A stretch of DNA of 13,735 bases from Actinomycetales bacterium (GCA_015655255.1 JAATFJ010000194.1:1-13735); one strand, 5' to 3'. Shown: positions 1 through 7,169, numbered from the stretch's first letter. Notes: generated by a model from the letters alone, not told the origin. Translations and numbers: made by a program.

Positions 1-1
1 G

Positions 2-940
2 GACGGCGTGGGCACCAAGGTCGCCATCGCGCAGGCCATCGACAAGCACGACACGATCGGCCAGGATCTTGTCGGCATGGTCGTCGACGACATCGTCGTC
101 GTGGGGGCGAAGCCGCTCTTCATGACCGACTACATCGCGTGCGGCAAGGTCTTCCCCGAGCGCATCGCCGACATCGTCCGTGGCATCGCCGAGGCGTGCC
201 GTGAGACGGGCACGGCTCTCGTCGGCGGGGAGACGGCGGAGCATCCCGGGCTCCTCGCCCCCGACGACTACGACGTCGCGGGGGCAGCGACGGGCGTCGT
301 CGAGGCGGATGCCGTGCTCGGCGCGGAACGCGTGGAGAACGGCGATATCGTCCTCGCTCTCGGGTCCAGCGGCCTGCACTCCAACGGCTATTCACTCGTC
401 CGCCATATCCTCTCCTCCGCCGGTATCGGCTACGACGATGCGGCGGTCGACCTCGGCACGACCTGGGGGGAGGCGCTCCTCGAACCCACACGCCTCTACA
501 CGCGTCCGCTGCTGCGCCTCATCACGGCCCTCGGCCCCTCGACGATCTCCGGAACGGGCGGCGTGCACGCGCTTAGTCACGTCACGGGTGGTGGCATCGC
601 GGCGAACCTCGCGCGCGTCCTCCCGCGGGGCAGCTGGGCGGAGGTCGATCGCTCGACCTGGTCGCCGAGTCCCGTGTTCCGCGTCCTCGGCGATATCGCC
701 GGCTCGACGCTGGAGCAGACGGAGGGCACGTGGAACCTCGGCATCGGCTTCCTCGCCGTCATCGACGCGGCCAAGAAGGACCAGGCGATCACGGCGCTCG
801 CCGAAGAGGGCATTCCTGCGTGGCAGGTGGCGACGGTGCGCACCGATGCGCTTCCCGGGGGGGAATTCGAACAGGGCGCCAAAGGCGTCGATGGTGGTGC
901 GGTGCGCCTCGTGGGCGCCTATGCGGATGGAGTGAATTAA
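2..940 (+). CDS. purM: Phosphoribosylformylglycinamidine cyclo-ligase (AIR synthetase), 5'-truncated by the window
   Basis: PurM converts FGAM and ATP to aminoimidazole ribonucleotide, the fifth step of de novo purine synthesis, in the cytosol. The window opens inside the gene: the first full codons read DGVGTK, the conserved PurM/PurL-family motif, so roughly the first 60-70 residues are missing. Further motifs follow: HDTIGQDLVGM, the VVDDIVVVGAKPLF metal/substrate segment, the phosphate-binding GGETAEHPG loop, YDVAGAATGVVE, and SSGLHSNGYSLVR of the second lobe. The C-terminal lobe contains THVTGGGIAANL-like sequence (here SHVTGGGIAANL) and ends normally at TAA. Only 6 bp separate it from purF, which begins in the same frame two codons after the TAA, so the two are surely co-transcribed. 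Most actinobacteria I know have purF before purM; here purM comes first. Identity is secure; the true start lies outside the window. Confidence 0.96.
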   Translation, partial: DGVGTKVAIAQAIDKHDTIGQDLVGMVVDDIVVVGAKPLFMTDYIACGKVFPERIADIVRGIAEACRETGTALVGGETAEHPGLLAPDDYDVAGAATGVVEADAVLGAERVENGDIVLALGSSGLHSNGYSLVRHILSSAGIGYDDAAVDLGTTWGEALLEPTRLYTRPLLRLITALGPSTISGTGGVHALSHVTGGGIAANLARVLPRGSWAEVDRSTWSPSPVFRVLGDIAGSTLEQTEGTWNLGIGFLAVIDAAKKDQAITALAEEGIPAWQVATVRTDALPGGEFEQGAKGVDGGAVRLVGAYADGVN

Positions 941-946
941 CCCCCT

Positions 947-2422
947 ATGTGCGGCATTGTCGGAATGGTCGGGAACGCCCCGGTCAACCAGGACATCTAC
1001 GACGCTCTTCTCCTTCTCCAGCACCGCGGGCAGGACGCTACGGGCATCGCCACGGCGGAACCCCACGGCGTCATGCATATGGCCAAGGCGCAGGGCATGG
1101 TCCGCGAAGCCTTTCGCACGCGCGATATGCGCACTCTGCTGGGGAACGTCGGCCTTGGTCACGTGCGCTACGCGACGAAGGGCACGGCATCGAGCGAGGA
1201 GGAGGCCCAGCCGTTCTACGTGAATGCGCCCTACGGCATCATCCTCATCCACAACGGCAACCTCACCAACACGCGTGAGCTCACCGCCGATATGGCCCAC
1301 CGCGACCGCCGTCACCTCAACTCCTCCTCCGACACCGAGCTGCTGCTCAACGTCCTCGCGGGTGAGCTGCAGGAGACGACCTCCTCCGTCGACCTGGATG
1401 CGGGACGGATCTTCGATGCCGTCTCCCGCACACATGAGCGCATCGAGGGCGCCTACGCCGTCATCGCCGTCATCGCCGGCTACGGCCTCCTCGCTTTCCG
1501 CGATCCCTTCGGCATCCGCCCCCTCATCCTCGGCCGCCGCCGGGCAGGTGGCCCCGCCGGCGAGCGCACCGCCGACGAATGGGTCGTCACGAGCGAATCG
1601 CTCGTGCTGGAGAACGGCGACTACGAGATCGTCCGCGACGTCGAGCCCGGCGAGGCGATCTTCATCACCAACGAGGGCGAGCTGTTCAGCAGACAGTGCG
1701 CGCAGAACCCCGTCCTCACCCCCTGCGCTTTCGAGTACGTCTACCTCGCCCGGCCTGACTCCGTGATGAACGGCATCTCCGTCTACTAGTCGCGGCTGCG
1801 CATGGGGGACCGGCTTGCCGACACGATCGCGAAGCACGTCCCACTCGAGAAGATCGATGTCGTCATGCCCATCCCGGACTCCTCGCGCCCCGCCGCGATG
1901 CAGGTCGCCCGCAAGCTCGGTATCGAGTACCGCGAGGGCTTCTACAAGAACCGCTACATCGGCCGTACCTTCATCATGCCCGGCCAGGCCGTGCGTAAGA
2001 AGAGCGTGCGCCAGAAGCTCAACGCCATGTCGGCGGAGTTCCGCGGCAAGAACGTCCTTCTCATCGACGACTCCATCGTGCGCGGCACGACGAGTCAGCA
2101 GATCATCCAGATGGCGCGCGATGCCGGCGCGCTCTCGGTGACCTTCGCCTCCGCTGCTCCGCCCATCCGGCACCCGCACGTCTACGGCATCAACATGCCG
2201 TCCCGGCAGGAGCTCGTCGCCTACGGCCGCACGATCCCGGAGATCGCGGAGGAGCTGGGCTGCGACCACCTCGTCTACCAGGAGGTCGAGGACCTCAAGG
2301 CCGCGATCACCGAGGGGTCCGACGTCAGTGACCTCGATATGAGCTGCTTCGACGGCCGGTACATCACCGGCACAGTCACCGAGGAGTACCTCGCCTGGGT
2401 GGAAGGCACGCAATCGTCGTGA
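947..2422 (+). pseudogene. purF: Amidophosphoribosyltransferase, interrupted by an in-frame amber codon
   Basis: PurF makes 5-phosphoribosylamine from PRPP and glutamine, the first committed step of purine synthesis. It starts MCGIVG, so Cys2 is the Ntn-hydrolase nucleophile once Met is removed; LLLQHRGQDATGIAT, GHVRYATKG (71-79), HNGN (102-105) and SSSDTE complete the glutaminase domain. At codon 281 (1787-1789) TAC is followed by TAG, inside the conserved stretch ARPDSVMNGISVY-x-SRLRMGDRL. Reading on in the same frame gives the full phosphoribosyltransferase domain with PIPDSSRPAA, FYKNRYIGRTFI and the PRPP motif DDSIVRGTT (about 374-382), ending at TGA 2420-2422. The whole frame is 491 codons, a normal PurF length, so only the TAG is abnormal. 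An ATG at 1802 could start the second half but has no obvious ribosome-binding site. It is a pseudogene, a suppressed amber or a sequencing error; the sequence alone cannot decide. CAG, GAG, AAG or TCG are each one base from TAG. Confidence 0.9.
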
Positions 2423-2459
2423 TCCTCCCGCACCTGCCCGTCAACGGAGACGGGGAGCC

Positions 2460-3689
2460 ATGAACGCGGCGCCGCTGTGGCGGGGCCGCGCTCTCGCCGT
2501 GCTGGGGATCGTGCTGTGCGCGTTCTCGCTGCGGTCGGCGGTGGCGTCCTTCTCGCCGCTCATCGACCATGTCGCCGCGGAGTTCCCTCTCCCCGCCGTC
2601 GTGCTCGGGCTCATCGGGGCGGCGCCACCCGCGTGTTACGCCGTCTTCGGACTGCTGACCCCGCTCCTCGAGCGGCGTCTCGGGCTGGAACTGCTCACCG
2701 TGCTCGCGCTGGGGGCGACGGTGCTCGGCACGGCGCTGCGCGCGGTCTCGGGCGATGCGCTGTCGCTGCTGGGCGCGACGATGGTCATCTTCGCGGGCGT
2801 CGGGGTGGGGAACATCCTGCTGCCGCCACTGGTGAAGACCTACCTTCCCGACCGCATCGGCACGATGATGACGGTGTACTCGACGGTCATGGCTGTCGCG
2901 ACGTTCCTCCCGCCGATCTTCGCCGTCCCCGTCGCCGATGCGGCGGGGTGGCGCGGGTCGCTCTCGATGTGGGGTGTGTTCTCCGCGGCGGGGGTGATCC
3001 CCTGGATCGTGCTGTTCTGGCGGGGGAGAAGGTCGTCGCCTGCCGGCGGTGCGGCGGGCGAGGCGCCGCGTGGCGACGCTCGATGGACCTTCCGCCGCCT
3101 CGCCCGTCTCCCGCTCGCCTGGGCGATCGCCGTCGTCCTCATGACCTCGGCGATCTTCGCCTACGTCTCCTTCGCATGGCTGCCGACGATCATGGTCGAT
3201 CGCGCGGGGGTGTCCGCGGCGGCGGGCGGCGCACTGCTCTCGCTCTTCTCGGCCCTCGCGCTGCCCTGCTCGCTGCTCGTCCCCGTGCTCGTCGTGCGCT
3301 TTCAGGCGACCCGACCGCTGTATTGGTTCGGCGTGCTGTGCGGGCTGGCGGGGGTCGCAGGGCTGCTCTGGGCACCCGAGCCCTCGCTGCTCTGGCTCTG
3401 GGTGACGCTCTTCGGCCTCACCGGGGCGCTGTTCCCGCTCGCGCTCGTGCTCATCAGCGTGCGCGCGGGCACGCCGGAGAGCGCCGTGGCGTTGAGCGGC
3501 TTCGTCCAGAGCGTCGCCTACATCTGCACCGCGGCGTTTCCCCTGCTCATCGGCGTGCTGCACGACGCGACCGGATCGTGGACCCTTCCGCTGTGCGTGC
3601 TCGCGGGGGTGCTCATCGCATCGATGCCCGCCGGGCTCATCGCCGGACGGCGGCGCACGATCGAGGAGGAGGCGGAGCGTGCCGCGTGA
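2460..3689 (+). CDS. MFS transporter, CynX/NimT-type permease
   Basis: A 409-residue, very hydrophobic protein with the look of a 12-helix major facilitator. Helix 1 is LAVLGIVLCAFSLRSAVASF, and the loop with SLRSAV followed by SPLIDHVAAEFPLP is typical of the CynX/NimT (cyanate/nitroimidazole) group. A central cytoplasmic loop rich in R, G and S (near WRGRRSSPAGGAAGEAPRGDARW) separates the two six-helix halves. Helix 7 runs into YVSFAWLPTIMVDRAGVS, another segment familiar from this group. The C-terminus is short and charged (RRRTIEEEAERAA). The ATG at 2460 is preceded by GGAGACGGGGAG, a fair ribosome-binding site. It lies 37 bp after purF on the same strand and could be read from the pur transcript. 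Its substrate cannot be told from sequence: members handle cyanate, 2-nitroimidazole or other small anions. It ends 6 bp before the convergent DUF3073 gene. Confidence 0.88.
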   Translation: MNAAPLWRGRALAVLGIVLCAFSLRSAVASFSPLIDHVAAEFPLPAVVLGLIGAAPPACYAVFGLLTPLLERRLGLELLTVLALGATVLGTALRAVSGDALSLLGATMVIFAGVGVGNILLPPLVKTYLPDRIGTMMTVYSTVMAVATFLPPIFAVPVADAAGWRGSLSMWGVFSAAGVIPWIVLFWRGRRSSPAGGAAGEAPRGDARWTFRRLARLPLAWAIAVVLMTSAIFAYVSFAWLPTIMVDRAGVSAAAGGALLSLFSALALPCSLLVPVLVVRFQATRPLYWFGVLCGLAGVAGLLWAPEPSLLWLWVTLFGLTGALFPLALVLISVRAGTPESAVALSGFVQSVAYICTAAFPLLIGVLHDATGSWTLPLCVLAGVLIASMPAGLIAGRRRTIEEEAERAA

Positions 3690-3695
3690 CCGAGG

Positions 3696-3884
3696 TCAGG
3701 CTCGTTCGAGCTCGTCCTCGTCTTCGTCGGCATACTCGTCTGCCCACTTGTCGACGTACGCGTCTTCGTCGGAACTCGGATGACCGAGCTCACGCTCCAG
3801 CGCCGCGTAGTTCACCTCAGGGCTGTATGCCTTGAGTTCGCGGGCGATCTTTGTGTGTTTCGCCTTCTGACGGCCACGCCCCAT
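3696..3884 (-). CDS. Small DUF3073 protein
   Basis: A 62-residue acidic protein: MGRGRQKAKHTKIARELKAY, then SPEVNYAALERELG and a tail rich in D and E (ADEYADEDEDELERA). The basic head with GRGRQKAKxTKIAR and the Asp/Glu tail are the hallmark of DUF3073, a family almost restricted to actinobacteria whose function is unknown. The start ATG is preceded on its strand by TAGGGGG, a strong ribosome-binding site about 6 bp upstream. In Mycobacterium tuberculosis I recall the homologue (Rv0810c) lying convergent to purM, so its place near purM/purF here looks like conserved neighbourhood with an MFS gene in between. The charge split (basic head, acidic tail) would fit a nucleic-acid or ribosome-associated protein, but that is a guess. 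Confidence 0.92.
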   Translation of the reverse strand: MGRGRQKAKHTKIARELKAYSPEVNYAALERELGHPSSDEDAYVDKWADEYADEDEDELERA

Positions 3885-3943
3885 GCGCGAGACCCCCTAA
3901 CGAGTTGAGCTGCGGGCACTGCCAGGCCCGACGCATTCACGAC

Positions 3944-3960
3944 ACCGGCTCAAAGCCGGT
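3944..3960. other. Short perfect hairpin between the divergent DUF3073 and usp genes
   Basis: ACCGGCT, loop CAA, AGCCGGT: a perfect 7-bp stem. It lies 60 bp upstream of the DUF3073 start, so it would sit in that gene's leader or promoter region. There is no T-run on either strand, so it is not a clear terminator. Read another way it is a 5-bp stem with a 7-nt loop resembling a tRNA T-arm, but no tRNA surrounds it. Confidence 0.45.
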
Positions 3961-3982
3961 AAGAGTAGCATTCAGAATAGCA

Positions 3983-4007
3983 CGCGGGCCAGGCCCCCTG
4001 GCCTGCG
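3983..4007. other. Strong hairpin in the 5' region of the usp gene
   Basis: The arms GGCCAGG (3987-3993) and CCTGGCC (3997-4003) pair around a CCC loop. The stem extends by a G-T wobble and three more pairs to 11 pairs (3983-3993 with 3997-4007). It ends 25 bp before the ATG of the universal stress protein, just ahead of the ribosome-binding site. If transcription starts shortly downstream of the CAGAAT at 3973-3978 (a possible -10, with no good -35), the mRNA would begin with this hairpin, which could affect its stability or translation. No T-run follows. Confidence 0.5.
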
Positions 4008-4032
4008 AGTGCAGGCGAAGGGAAGGAATCTC

Positions 4033-4575
4033 ATGGCTGACGCCACCGATGCACCGTCGGAGGAAAACACTCAGAACGAGGAGCTCCACGGGGCGGTGAT
4101 CACGGGGATCCAGCCGGACGAGGAGCCCCGGGTTCTGCTGGAGGCGGCGCGGTACGCGCGACTGCTCGGCGCCCCCCTCGTCGTCGCCCACGTCGACGTC
4201 ACCCGCTTCGTGACCTACGAGGATCCCGACGGCTACGTCCACTCCGCTCCCATCGATGTGGATCTCGAGGTCGGCAACGCCGAGTTCGATCAGGTGGAGG
4301 CGTTCGCGGCGAAGGTCCTCGCCGACAGCGGCGTCACCTGGACGGCGCGACAGCTCGTGGGCGATCCCGCGCTCGCGCTCAAGCACCTCGGCAATAAGCT
4401 CGACGCCCAGCTCATCGTCGTCGGCACGCGCAAGCGCGGCATCGGCGAGTCGATCCGCGAGTTCTTCACGGGATCGGTCGCCGCACGGCTCACGCACCGT
4501 CAGCACCGCTCCGTGCTCGTCGTGCCGCTCGATGTGGCGGCGGTCGACGACGAGCACGAGATCTGGGAGGAGTGA
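4033..4575 (+). CDS. Universal stress protein (UspA family)
   Basis: A 180-residue single-domain Usp with an alpha/beta Rossmann-like fold. I chose the ATG at 4033 because GGAAGGAA lies about 5 bp upstream; an in-frame ATG at 4009 has no such site. The first 20 residues are an acidic tail (DATDAPSEENTQNEE). Then come AVITGIQPDEEPRVLLEAARYARLLGAPLVVAHVDV (strand 1, helix 1, strand 2) and the C-terminal signature region VVGTRKRGIGESIREFFTGSVA ending in RSVLVVPL. The usual ATP-loop pattern G-2x-G-9x-G(S/T) is only partly kept: the second Gly position is Lys and the spacing to GS is longer, so ATP binding is uncertain. Usp proteins help survival in stress or dormancy, but the specific role cannot be read here. 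It converges on padR with 17 bp between stops. Confidence 0.9.
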   Translation: MADATDAPSEENTQNEELHGAVITGIQPDEEPRVLLEAARYARLLGAPLVVAHVDVTRFVTYEDPDGYVHSAPIDVDLEVGNAEFDQVEAFAAKVLADSGVTWTARQLVGDPALALKHLGNKLDAQLIVVGTRKRGIGESIREFFTGSVAARLTHRQHRSVLVVPLDVAAVDDEHEIWEE

Positions 4576-4592
4576 CCGCTCCTCCCGCGGCC

Positions 4593-5456
4593 TCAGGGCG
4601 TCGGGGGGAGGGAACGGATGGCCTCGTTCGCCGCGGCGTCGAGAGCCGACTCCAGCGCGGTCACGACCGAGGCGGGCAGCGTTCCTCCGCGGGTGACGTG
4701 CGTGCGCAGTGCGGTGCGCACGCGACCGCGGAAGTCGGTGAGGACCGCGTCGGCGCAGCGCAGTTCTTCTCGGCTCGCTGCACGGTCGTCGGCGCCCGCC
4801 GCACGATCATCGTCGACGCGCAGGGGAGTCGGATAGGCGATTTCCGGGCGCGTGCCATTCGGCGGGGAGCCTTCCGGATGGGAGTCGTTCGAGCCGGGGC
4901 CGTTCGGGCCGGGGTTGTTCGTGTGCTGACCGCTCGCGAGCGGACCGTCCCCGTCCGCGGGCGTGCGGTCCGGACCTCGTCCGCCGGAACGCGGGTCATC
5001 TGCGCGTGCGCCACCCGGACGTCCGTCGCCGCTCGCGTGTGAGGACGAGCCCCGCTTCGCTGCCGTGCGCGTCTCCTGCGCGGCGGCCGCAAGATCTGCG
5101 CGCAGGCTCTTCATGGCGTCCTGCACGCTCTGCCGCACCTCCGTGGCGATGAGGCGCACGGAGTCGGCGAGCCCCGACTCGATGCCGGCGAGGTCCCCTT
5201 CGCGCTCTTGCAACTCCGCGCGGCCGGCGTCGGTGATGGCATACACCGTCGTGCGGCCGTCGACGGTCTTCGTCACGAGCCCTTCTTCTTCGAGCTTCGC
5301 GAGGCGCGGGTAGATCGTGCCCGCGCTGGGTGTGTAGGTGCCGCCGGTGCGGTCGGTGAGCGCCTGGATGATGCCGTAGCCGTGCTGCGGGGACTCGTCC
5401 AGGAGCGCGAGGAGGTAGAGGCGCAGATCACCGTGCGAGAAGACGGCGGGGCTCAT
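4593..5456 (-). CDS. PadR-family transcriptional regulator with a long disordered linker
   Basis: The N-terminus is a PadR winged helix: LRLYLLALLDESPQHGYGIIQALTDRTGGTYTPSAGTIYPRLAKLEEEGLV followed by the wing GRTTVYAITDAGRAEL. A helical segment follows to about residue 135, then roughly 90 residues rich in G, P, D, N and S with short repeats (NPGPNGPGSN). A C-terminal helical block from about 230 ends NEAIRSLPPTP. PadR proteins are usually 110-180 residues, so at 287 this one is clearly extended. The ATG at 5454-5456 overlaps the TGA of the DUF4097 gene (ATGA), and I prefer it to the GTG at 5465 because of that coupling. PadR regulators bind drugs, phenolics or envelope signals and repress neighbouring genes. 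It probably represses its own operon through the boxes near 6335-6375. Confidence 0.92.
   Translation of the reverse strand: MSPAVFSHGDLRLYLLALLDESPQHGYGIIQALTDRTGGTYTPSAGTIYPRLAKLEEEGLVTKTVDGRTTVYAITDAGRAELQEREGDLAGIESGLADSVRLIATEVRQSVQDAMKSLRADLAAAAQETRTAAKRGSSSHASGDGRPGGARADDPRSGGRGPDRTPADGDGPLASGQHTNNPGPNGPGSNDSHPEGSPPNGTRPEIAYPTPLRVDDDRAAGADDRAASREELRCADAVLTDFRGRVRTALRTHVTRGGTLPASVVTALESALDAAANEAIRSLPPTP
4886..4920. repeat. 15-bp imperfect tandem repeat inside padR
   Basis: The + strand reads two and a bit units of CGTTCGRGCCGGGGY followed by TGTTCG. Because the unit is 15 bp the frame is kept; on the coding strand it gives the five-residue repeats NPGPN and GPGSN of the PadR linker. 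The edges are approximate. It shows how the linker may have grown by slippage. Confidence 0.55.
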
Positions 5457-6292
5457 GATTCCCACTCCGCGTCATCGGCCGCCGTCGCCACGGCCGGGCG
5501 CAGCACGGTGATGTCGCCGGATACGGAGTTGATGCGGACGTCGGCGAAGGCCCCCGCGAGCTCCCCCGTGGAGGAGGCGAAGGAAGTCGGGCCCGAGGAA
5601 CTGCGCACGCTGCCGTCGACGAGGACGCGTCCGCTCATCGATCGGATGACGTAGTTGGCGGGCAGGGTCTCAACGAGACGGACGGTGCTCGCCCCGGCGA
5701 CGGTGTTGAGTGTGAGCGAGTCCGGGCTTCCCGCCGCGTCGACCCAGATGCCTCCGGAAACCGTGTCGGCGGTGACCTTGCGCAGCGAGCCGGTGAGGGA
5801 GACATCGCCGGAGACGCTGTTGGCGACGACGGCTCCGGCGAGCCCGCGCACCTGCATATCGCCCGAGACGGCATTGACGGTGAGGTCCCCCGTATGGGTG
5901 TCGACGATGAGCTCGCCCGAGACGGTGTTGAGCTTCGCGTTGCCGCGCAGGCCCGAGACGAGGGCCCCCGCGCTCACAACGCCGAGGGTGAGGGCGATGT
6001 CGCGTGGCACGGCGATGCTCACCTCCGCCTGCGGGCCACCGGAGCCGAAGTTACGGAACACCTCGAGGAAGTTGTCCCAGCCGAGTTGCGGGTGATCGAT
6101 GTCGATCAGGCCGTCACCGGCGTGGATGCGGAGGTCCTTCACGGTGACGCCGTGGACTTCGATGCGGATGCCGGGATCGTCGTGCGCGACGATGTCCACC
6201 TGCCCGCCGACGAGACTCACCTTGAGCTTCGTGGCCTGGGCGATGTCGATGACGCGTTCCTCTCCCGGGGCGATGAGCCACTTCTCGGGCAT
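5453..6292 (-). CDS. DUF4097 family beta-repeat protein
   Basis: 279 residues with no signal peptide and no membrane helix. After an N-terminal domain (IDIAQATKLKVSLVGGQVDIVAHDD) the protein turns into a series of about 18-20 residue units, each with a V/S-S-G-[DE] turn: NTVSGE (123-128), NAVSGD (140-145), NSVSGD (158-163), DTVSGG (176-181), NTVAGA (196-201), RSMSGR (217-222) and NSVSGD (255-260). This fits the right-handed beta-helix or adhesin-like repeats of DUF4097. Family members are often annotated as putative adhesins, but without a secretion signal this one is probably cytoplasmic. Function is unknown; a repeated link with PadR in actinobacteria suggests a sensor or effector under PadR control. 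The ATG at 6292 has GAGGAG about 9 bp upstream. It is the first gene of the operon, with padR coupled by a 4-bp overlap. Confidence 0.9.
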   Translation of the reverse strand: MPEKWLIAPGEERVIDIAQATKLKVSLVGGQVDIVAHDDPGIRIEVHGVTVKDLRIHAGDGLIDIDHPQLGWDNFLEVFRNFGSGGPQAEVSIAVPRDIALTLGVVSAGALVSGLRGNAKLNTVSGELIVDTHTGDLTVNAVSGDMQVRGLAGAVVANSVSGDVSLTGSLRKVTADTVSGGIWVDAAGSPDSLTLNTVAGASTVRLVETLPANYVIRSMSGRVLVDGSVRSSSGPTSFASSTGELAGAFADVRINSVSGDITVLRPAVATAADDAEWES

Positions 6293-6334
6293 GTCTTCTT
6301 CTCCTCGGTCTTTTCTGGCGACAGGCGATATCGA

Positions 6335-6375
6335 GATATATCGCGTTAGCCGAGGGTAACACGATATATCGCGTT
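6335..6375 (-). promoter_or_regulatory. Paired GATATATCGCGTT boxes: likely PadR operator and promoter
   Basis: The 13-bp sequence GATATATCGCGTT occurs twice, at 6335-6347 and 6363-6375, with starts 28 bp apart. Each box holds the palindrome GATATATC, and the second is a 10-bp palindrome CGATATATCG (6362-6371). A further CGATATCG lies at 6326-6333. The AT-rich boxes stand out sharply from the GC-rich surroundings and lie 43-83 bp upstream of the DUF4097 start, where a promoter is expected; TATATC on the - strand could be the -10. Autoregulation by the operon's own PadR protein is the natural reading, though binding is inferred. Confidence 0.6.
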
Positions 6376-6407
6376 TCGCATCTCTCTCGGTCCTCGCTCA
6401 TCCATCT

Positions 6408-6437
6408 CTCACCCACCACTCACTCACCCACCACTCA
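6408..6437. repeat. 15-bp tandem repeat, two copies
   Basis: CTCACCCACCACTCA is repeated exactly at 6408-6422 and 6423-6437. It lies in the 325-bp gene-free stretch (6293-6617) between the DUF4097 and FMN reductase genes, which also holds the PadR boxes and one copy of the 85-bp palindromic element. I see no credible gene in this stretch. Confidence 0.7.
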
Positions 6438-6458
6438 CCCTTGCGGCGCTCGCCCTTT

Positions 6459-6543
6459 CGCCGAGCCGCCCACAACGCATCGAGCCACCCACGAAATTCT
6501 GCAAATGCGTGGGTGGCTCGGCGTGTGGTGGGTGGCTCGGCGG
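6459..6543 (-). repeat. 85-bp nested palindromic repeat, copy A
   Basis: The core is a perfect 13-bp inverted repeat: CGAGCCACCCACG (6481-6493) and CGTGGGTGGCTCG (6508-6520) around a 14-nt AT-richer loop. Further related arms lie outside it (GCCGAGCCGCCCAC on the left, GTGGGTGGCTCGGC on the right), so the element is a palindrome within a palindrome. Reverse-complemented it aligns without gaps to 8806-8890 at 59 of 85 positions by hand count. It may act as a transcription terminator for the FMN reductase operon, as a REP/MITE-like repeat, or both; no T-run follows the stem. Confidence 0.65.
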
Positions 6544-6617
6544 GGAGGGATTCGGGATGAGGAAGGACGAAGGTGCAGGGAAGGGAGGAGGTGTGGCGCG
6601 TGTCGGGCGCGCGAGGG

Positions 6618-7169
6618 TCAGGGGACGGCGACTCGTGCGTCGAGGCCGGGGAGGATGTCTCGCACGGCGAGCTCGATGCGGCCGTAGGTCTCCGGGTTGA
6701 GGAGTGTCGTGCGGTCGAAGTCCCCGGAACTCGCGTAGATGCCGAGCGGTGCCGTCGCGGCCTGGAAGAAGCCGAAGAGCGGGCGCAACTCGTGCTCGAT
6801 GACGAGGGCGTGCCGGTCGCTGCCTCCTGTAGCGACGAGGAGGACGGGCTTGGCGGCGAGCGAGTACTGTCCGAGGAAGTCGACGAAGTGCTTGAACAGG
6901 CCCGAGTAGGACGCACGGAAGACGGGGCTCCCGGCAACGACGAGGTCGGCGTTCTCCACCGCCTCGAGGTGGGCGACGACGTCGGGCGTGAGGTCGTCGC
7001 GGTCGAGGGCCCCGGTGAACCCGGGACCGAGATCGGCGACCTCGACGCGGTGGACCTCGGTCTCGCGTTGGCGGGACACCTCATCGACCATGAGCTCGAT
7101 GAGGGCGCCCGTCTTGCTTGGCGAACTGTAGCTACCATTGATCGTGGCGATCCGGAGGGGGCGGCTCAT
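6618..7169 (-). CDS. NADPH-dependent FMN reductase, partner of the adjacent luciferase-like monooxygenase (CE1759-like)
   Basis: A 183-residue flavodoxin-fold reductase. Residues 7-20 (IATINGSYSSPSKT) are strand 1 and the FMN-phosphate loop; GSPVFRASYSGLFKHF (80-95) is the flavin-binding loop characteristic of the MsuE/SsuE group; LLVATGGSDRH (about 109-119) is the next conserved strand-loop. It would supply reduced FMN to the monooxygenase encoded just upstream. The ATG at 7167-7169 overlaps the monooxygenase TGA (ATGA), implying translational coupling and matched amounts. Pairs of this kind are known as LLM-partnered FMN reductases of the CE1759 family, named after Corynebacterium efficiens; I place it there from context and motif, with fair confidence. 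The electron donor is assumed, not shown. Confidence 0.88.
   Translation of the reverse strand: MSRPLRIATINGSYSSPSKTGALIELMVDEVSRQRETEVHRVEVADLGPGFTGALDRDDLTPDVVAHLEAVENADLVVAGSPVFRASYSGLFKHFVDFLGQYSLAAKPVLLVATGGSDRHALVIEHELRPLFGFFQAATAPLGIYASSGDFDRTTLLNPETYGRIELAVRDILPGLDARVAVP

Noticed and set aside
392..2413. A 673-codon open frame antisense to purM and purF.
   Set aside because: Same cause: it shadows conserved purM/purF codons and its composition is not that of a folded protein. It also runs through the purF amber region simply because that base lies on the other strand.
1802..2422. The second half of purF as an independent phosphoribosyltransferase gene.
   Set aside because: Its ATG lacks a ribosome-binding site and the sequence joins directly, in frame, to the first half inside a conserved PurF segment.
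3944..3967. T-arm-like ACCGG, CTCAAAG, CCGGT suggesting a tRNA gene.
   Set aside because: No acceptor-stem partner for AAGAGTA is found about 60 bases upstream, and no anticodon or D arm can be drawn.
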